A DNA stretch of 64,000 bases from MGBC163016 sp964518575 (lineage in GTDB: Bacteria; Actinomycetota; Coriobacteriia; Coriobacteriales; Eggerthellaceae), in contig CAZFGW010000004.1 of the NCBI GenBank assembly GCA_964518575.1, positions 1 through 64,000 of the forward strand, in the 5' to 3' direction. Below are positions 61,777 to 64,000 of this stretch, in pieces (within the stretch, counting starts at the first letter, position 1; each line of letters starts with the position of its first letter). A program made the position numbers and the translations under genes. The notes below the pieces were generated by a model that was given only the letters and a program-made list of their open reading frames with translations, made no database searches and was not told the origin of the DNA.

Positions 61777-63777
61777 ATGAAAAAGGATCAGATCAAATTC
61801 TTGAAGAAGCTCGTCGAAACGCCTTCACCCACTGGCTTTGAGGAGCAGGTGGCGGAGCTGGTGCGCAAGCGTCTTGCTGATTGTGCTGATGAGATCCACA
61901 CCGATACGATGGGTTCGGTGCATGCGATTTTATCGGGGGATGCCCAGCGTGAGGGGTATATCGAGGTGTATGACGACTATACCTACGAGCAAAGTCCTGA
62001 TGCAGGCTCGTCGTTGGCGGATGCCTATGATGAGGGTGGCGAGCGGCTCACCCAGATCACGACGCCCGTGTTCATGCTGGCGGCTCACATGGATGAGATC
62101 GGTCTCATGGTCACCTATATTTCCGATGAGGGTTTCTTGTCCATCGCTGCAATCGGCGGTGTCGATGCAGCCATTCTGCCGGGTATGCGCGTCGATGTTC
62201 ATACCGAGCACGAAGTGCTGCGGGGTGTTGTGGGACGCAAGCCCATCCATCTGATCGATGTCGATGAGCGGAAAACGGTCACCGGTCTTGATAAACTCGT
62301 TATTGATTTGGGGCTTCCTGCCAAGGAAGTGAAGCGGAAAGTCCGCGTCGGCGATCCGATCACCTTCGGCGTTGGGTTTGAGCGCATGGGCAATGAGATT
62401 GCCGTGTCCAAGTCATTTGATGATAAGTGCGGCGTTTTCATTGCGTGCAGCGTACTTGAGGCTCTGGCGAAAAACGGTCAGATGATCGGTTCATTCATTG
62501 CCGCCATTACCACGCAAGAAGAAATCGGAACGCGCGGTGCCACCACCAGCGCCTTTTCCATCAACCCCGATGTTGCCGTTGCCTTCGACGTTACCCATGC
62601 GACGGATTATCCGGGGATTGACAAGACGAAATACGGCGATATCAAACTGGGCGGCGGTCCCGTGATCGCCCGCGGTCCGAACATCAATCCCCATGTGTTC
62701 GAGCGGCTTGTTGCGGCGGCGGAAGCTGAGGATATCGCATACCAGATTGAGGCAGAGCCGAGTGTGACGGGCACCGACGCCCGCGCAATCCAGATTTCAC
62801 AAAGCGGCATCCCTACGGGACTTGTTTCCGTTCCCCTTCGCTATATGCACACGCCTAACGAGATGGTGAGTCTCTCAGATATCGAGGACACCATCAAGCT
62901 TTTGACACGGTTCGCACTTGATCTTGAGGAGGATGCGACTTTTGTGCCTGGCGTCTCTCCAAAGGTTGAGCGTCCCTTCAGAAAGGACATCGAGCCCGCG
63001 GCGGCTGATGAGGCGGCAAGCGATGATCTTGAGCGGCTGCAGCGCGAAGTTGATGACCTCAATCGGAAGATCTTTGCGCTCATGCCAGGCAATGTTGCCC
63101 CTGAGCCGATGGCGAGCGCGTATCCGCAACATGCTATGCATGCAGCCCCGATGCCTTTCGGCTATCAACAGCCTCTGCAGCCATCCTCTCTGCAACCTCT
63201 GAACGCTCCGGTTCAAGCGGCTGGAACCGCCGAGGTTGCGGAGATGGCGGAAGCGGCTGAGATGATGGGAGTGAACGGGATGGCAGAGGGGTCGCCTGCC
63301 CCGATGAATGCAATGGGTCAGGTTCCGCTCGATGTGATGCCGGGGCTTAAGCCTTTGCCCGTGTTCGATCAAAGCGTGTCGGTGATGTCAACGGTTGAGA
63401 TGCCTCTTGATGAGGCGGGAACACCTGAGGATGCGCCTTTGGAAGCACCGGTTCAGAAATCTGCTTTTGTTGCTCGCTCGCTTGATGCGATGCCGCAGGC
63501 TATGGATATCCAAGCTTCGCCCCAGATCATGAGCCAGCTCATCCGCCCGCTTTCATCAACGTCGTCACTGGCGGGCGCTGAAGGAGATGCTTTCGGAAGC
63601 CAAGCGCCCGATGATGCGCAGGTGGCGCGTGAGCTTGATGATGAGACGATCGAATATCAAAGTGACGCTGAAGTCATGAACGATACCTCGGCATGTGCTC
63701 CCGAAGGTTTCCCGGGCATTGATACGACGCTCAATATCATGCCTGAGTGTTTTGACGACACCGAAGACGAGCGTTGA
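61777..63777 (+). CDS. M42 family metallo-aminopeptidase with long low-complexity C-terminal tail
   Basis: A 666-residue protein. The first 390 residues are an M42 (glutamyl aminopeptidase/endoglucanase-like) peptidase with two-metal ligands in A-A-H-M-D-E, S-F-D-D-K-C-G, T-T-Q-E-E-I-G, A-F-D-V-T-H and R-Y-M-H-T-P. An acidic, Tyr-rich insertion (about residues 62-90) lies before the first ligand. The last 260 residues are unusual: a short coiled coil (D-D-L-E-R-L-Q-R-E-V-D-D-L-N-R-K) followed by Met/Pro/Ala/Glu-rich sequence without recognisable domain. M42 enzymes are usually near 350 residues and form large complexes. GGTAGGAGAAACCG upstream of the ATG supports the start. Confidence 0.9.
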   Translation: MKKDQIKFLKKLVETPSPTGFEEQVAELVRKRLADCADEIHTDTMGSVHAILSGDAQREGYIEVYDDYTYEQSPDAGSSLADAYDEGGERLTQITTPVFMLAAHMDEIGLMVTYISDEGFLSIAAIGGVDAAILPGMRVDVHTEHEVLRGVVGRKPIHLIDVDERKTVTGLDKLVIDLGLPAKEVKRKVRVGDPITFGVGFERMGNEIAVSKSFDDKCGVFIACSVLEALAKNGQMIGSFIAAITTQEEIGTRGATTSAFSINPDVAVAFDVTHATDYPGIDKTKYGDIKLGGGPVIARGPNINPHVFERLVAAAEAEDIAYQIEAEPSVTGTDARAIQISQSGIPTGLVSVPLRYMHTPNEMVSLSDIEDTIKLLTRFALDLEEDATFVPGVSPKVERPFRKDIEPAAADEAASDDLERLQREVDDLNRKIFALMPGNVAPEPMASAYPQHAMHAAPMPFGYQQPLQPSSLQPLNAPVQAAGTAEVAEMAEAAEMMGVNGMAEGSPAPMNAMGQVPLDVMPGLKPLPVFDQSVSVMSTVEMPLDEAGTPEDAPLEAPVQKSAFVARSLDAMPQAMDIQASPQIMSQLIRPLSSTSSLAGAEGDAFGSQAPDDAQVARELDDETIEYQSDAEVMNDTSACAPEGFPGIDTTLNIMPECFDDTEDER

Positions 63778-63792
63778 TAGCGGGGTGCGAGC

Positions 63793-64000
63793 GTGTCGCA
63801 GCGTGACCAAAAGACCATCGCGAAGAATCGCCGAGCGTTTCACGACTACGAGATCCTTGAGACGTTCGAGGCGGGCATTGAGCTTACCGGTACGGAAGTG
63901 CGGTCCTTGCGTGACTCGAACGCTCAGCTGACAGACACCTTCGCGCTTATTCGTAATGGCGAGGCATGGTTGAACAATTTGCATATCGCTCCGTTCAAAA
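63793..64000 (+). CDS. smpB: SsrA-binding protein, 5' part (cut by window end)
   Basis: The frame starts at GTG after GGGGTGCGAGC and runs off the window. It reads K-T-I-A-K-N-R-R-A-F-H-D-Y-E-I and E-A-G-I-E-L-T-G-T-E-V-R-S-L-R, then W-L-N-N-L-H-I-A-P-F, the classic SmpB N-terminus. SmpB binds tmRNA and brings it to stalled ribosomes. About 69 codons are visible of an expected 150 or so. It starts 15 bases after the M42 peptidase gene. Confidence 0.93.
   Translation, partial: MSQRDQKTIAKNRRAFHDYEILETFEAGIELTGTEVRSLRDSNAQLTDTFALIRNGEAWLNNLHIAPFK

Overview
The window looks like a chromosomal piece of a Gram-positive actinobacterium of the class Coriobacteriia, most likely an Eggerthellaceae relative. 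This is inferred from the gene set, not from a marker gene: ThyX instead of ThyA, a LytR-CpsA-Psr (LCP) wall-anchoring protein, a tmk-holB-PSP1 block, DUF1385 and paired DegV proteins, GlfT2-like galactofuranosyltransferases and a UbiA-type phosphoribosyltransferase, with few DNA-repeat features. There is one 100-N assembly gap (14391-14490), so this is a draft scaffold. Composition changes along the window: the sampled 60-base line at 4321 has 20 G+C, the line at 53041 has 36.

About 0-43.4 kb is one large cell-envelope glycan region. 0.2-1.9 kb (minus): UbiA-type prenyl phosphoribosyltransferase and a HAD-IB phosphatase. 2.1-12.3 kb (plus): a GT2, two very large paralogous fused glycosyltransferases, a Wzm/Wzt-type ABC exporter whose ATPase carries a long C-terminal extension, and wecB, closed by a strong terminator. 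12.5-15.8 kb: a secreted amidase/glucosaminidase autolysin with 62-residue wall-binding repeats, broken by the gap. 15.9-26.5 kb (plus): rmlA, rmlB, a GlfT2-like transferase, a YfhO-like GT-C protein, wecE, an SMR-type transporter pair and another GT-C-like membrane protein. rmlC and rmlD are absent and wecE is present, so the pathway should lead to dTDP-4-amino-4,6-dideoxygalactose and not to dTDP-rhamnose. 26.6-31.2 kb (plus): a tight five-gene cassette of acyl carrier protein, AMP-dependent acyl ligase, LuxE-like acyl-protein synthetase, LuxC-like acyl reductase and an SDR reductase; this is the most interesting system here. 31.3-34.1 kb (minus): PglD/NeuD-like acetyltransferase, GtrB/ArnC-like polyprenyl-phosphate glycosyltransferase, ATP-grasp ligase. 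34.3-36.9 kb: two GT-C-like membrane proteins. 37.1-39.5 kb (minus): a GT2 and a WecA/TagO-type initiating transferase. 39.7-43.4 kb (plus): a second GlfT2-like transferase, a membrane-anchored polysaccharide deacetylase and the LCP ligase.

Together these genes can start a glycan on undecaprenyl phosphate (WecA/TagO type), supply activated sugars (UDP-ManNAc, dTDP-amino sugar), extend it (GT2 enzymes), decorate it outside the membrane with lipid-linked sugars (GtrB type, SMR pair, GT-C proteins), export it (ABC exporter) and attach it to peptidoglycan (LCP).

From 43.5 kb on the region is housekeeping: an orphan HPt protein, a roughly 600-base intergenic stretch with hairpin repeats, thyX, DUF1385, topA, a two-subunit class I fumarase (minus) divergent from malic enzyme, tmk, holB, a PSP1 protein, pncB, two DegV proteins, a degenerate hydroxyisobutyrate-dehydrogenase-like protein, a PflA-like radical SAM protein, pyrE (minus), a small unknown gene, an M42 aminopeptidase with an odd tail, and the 5' part of smpB cut by the window end. 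I found no tRNA, rRNA, CRISPR array or insertion sequence.
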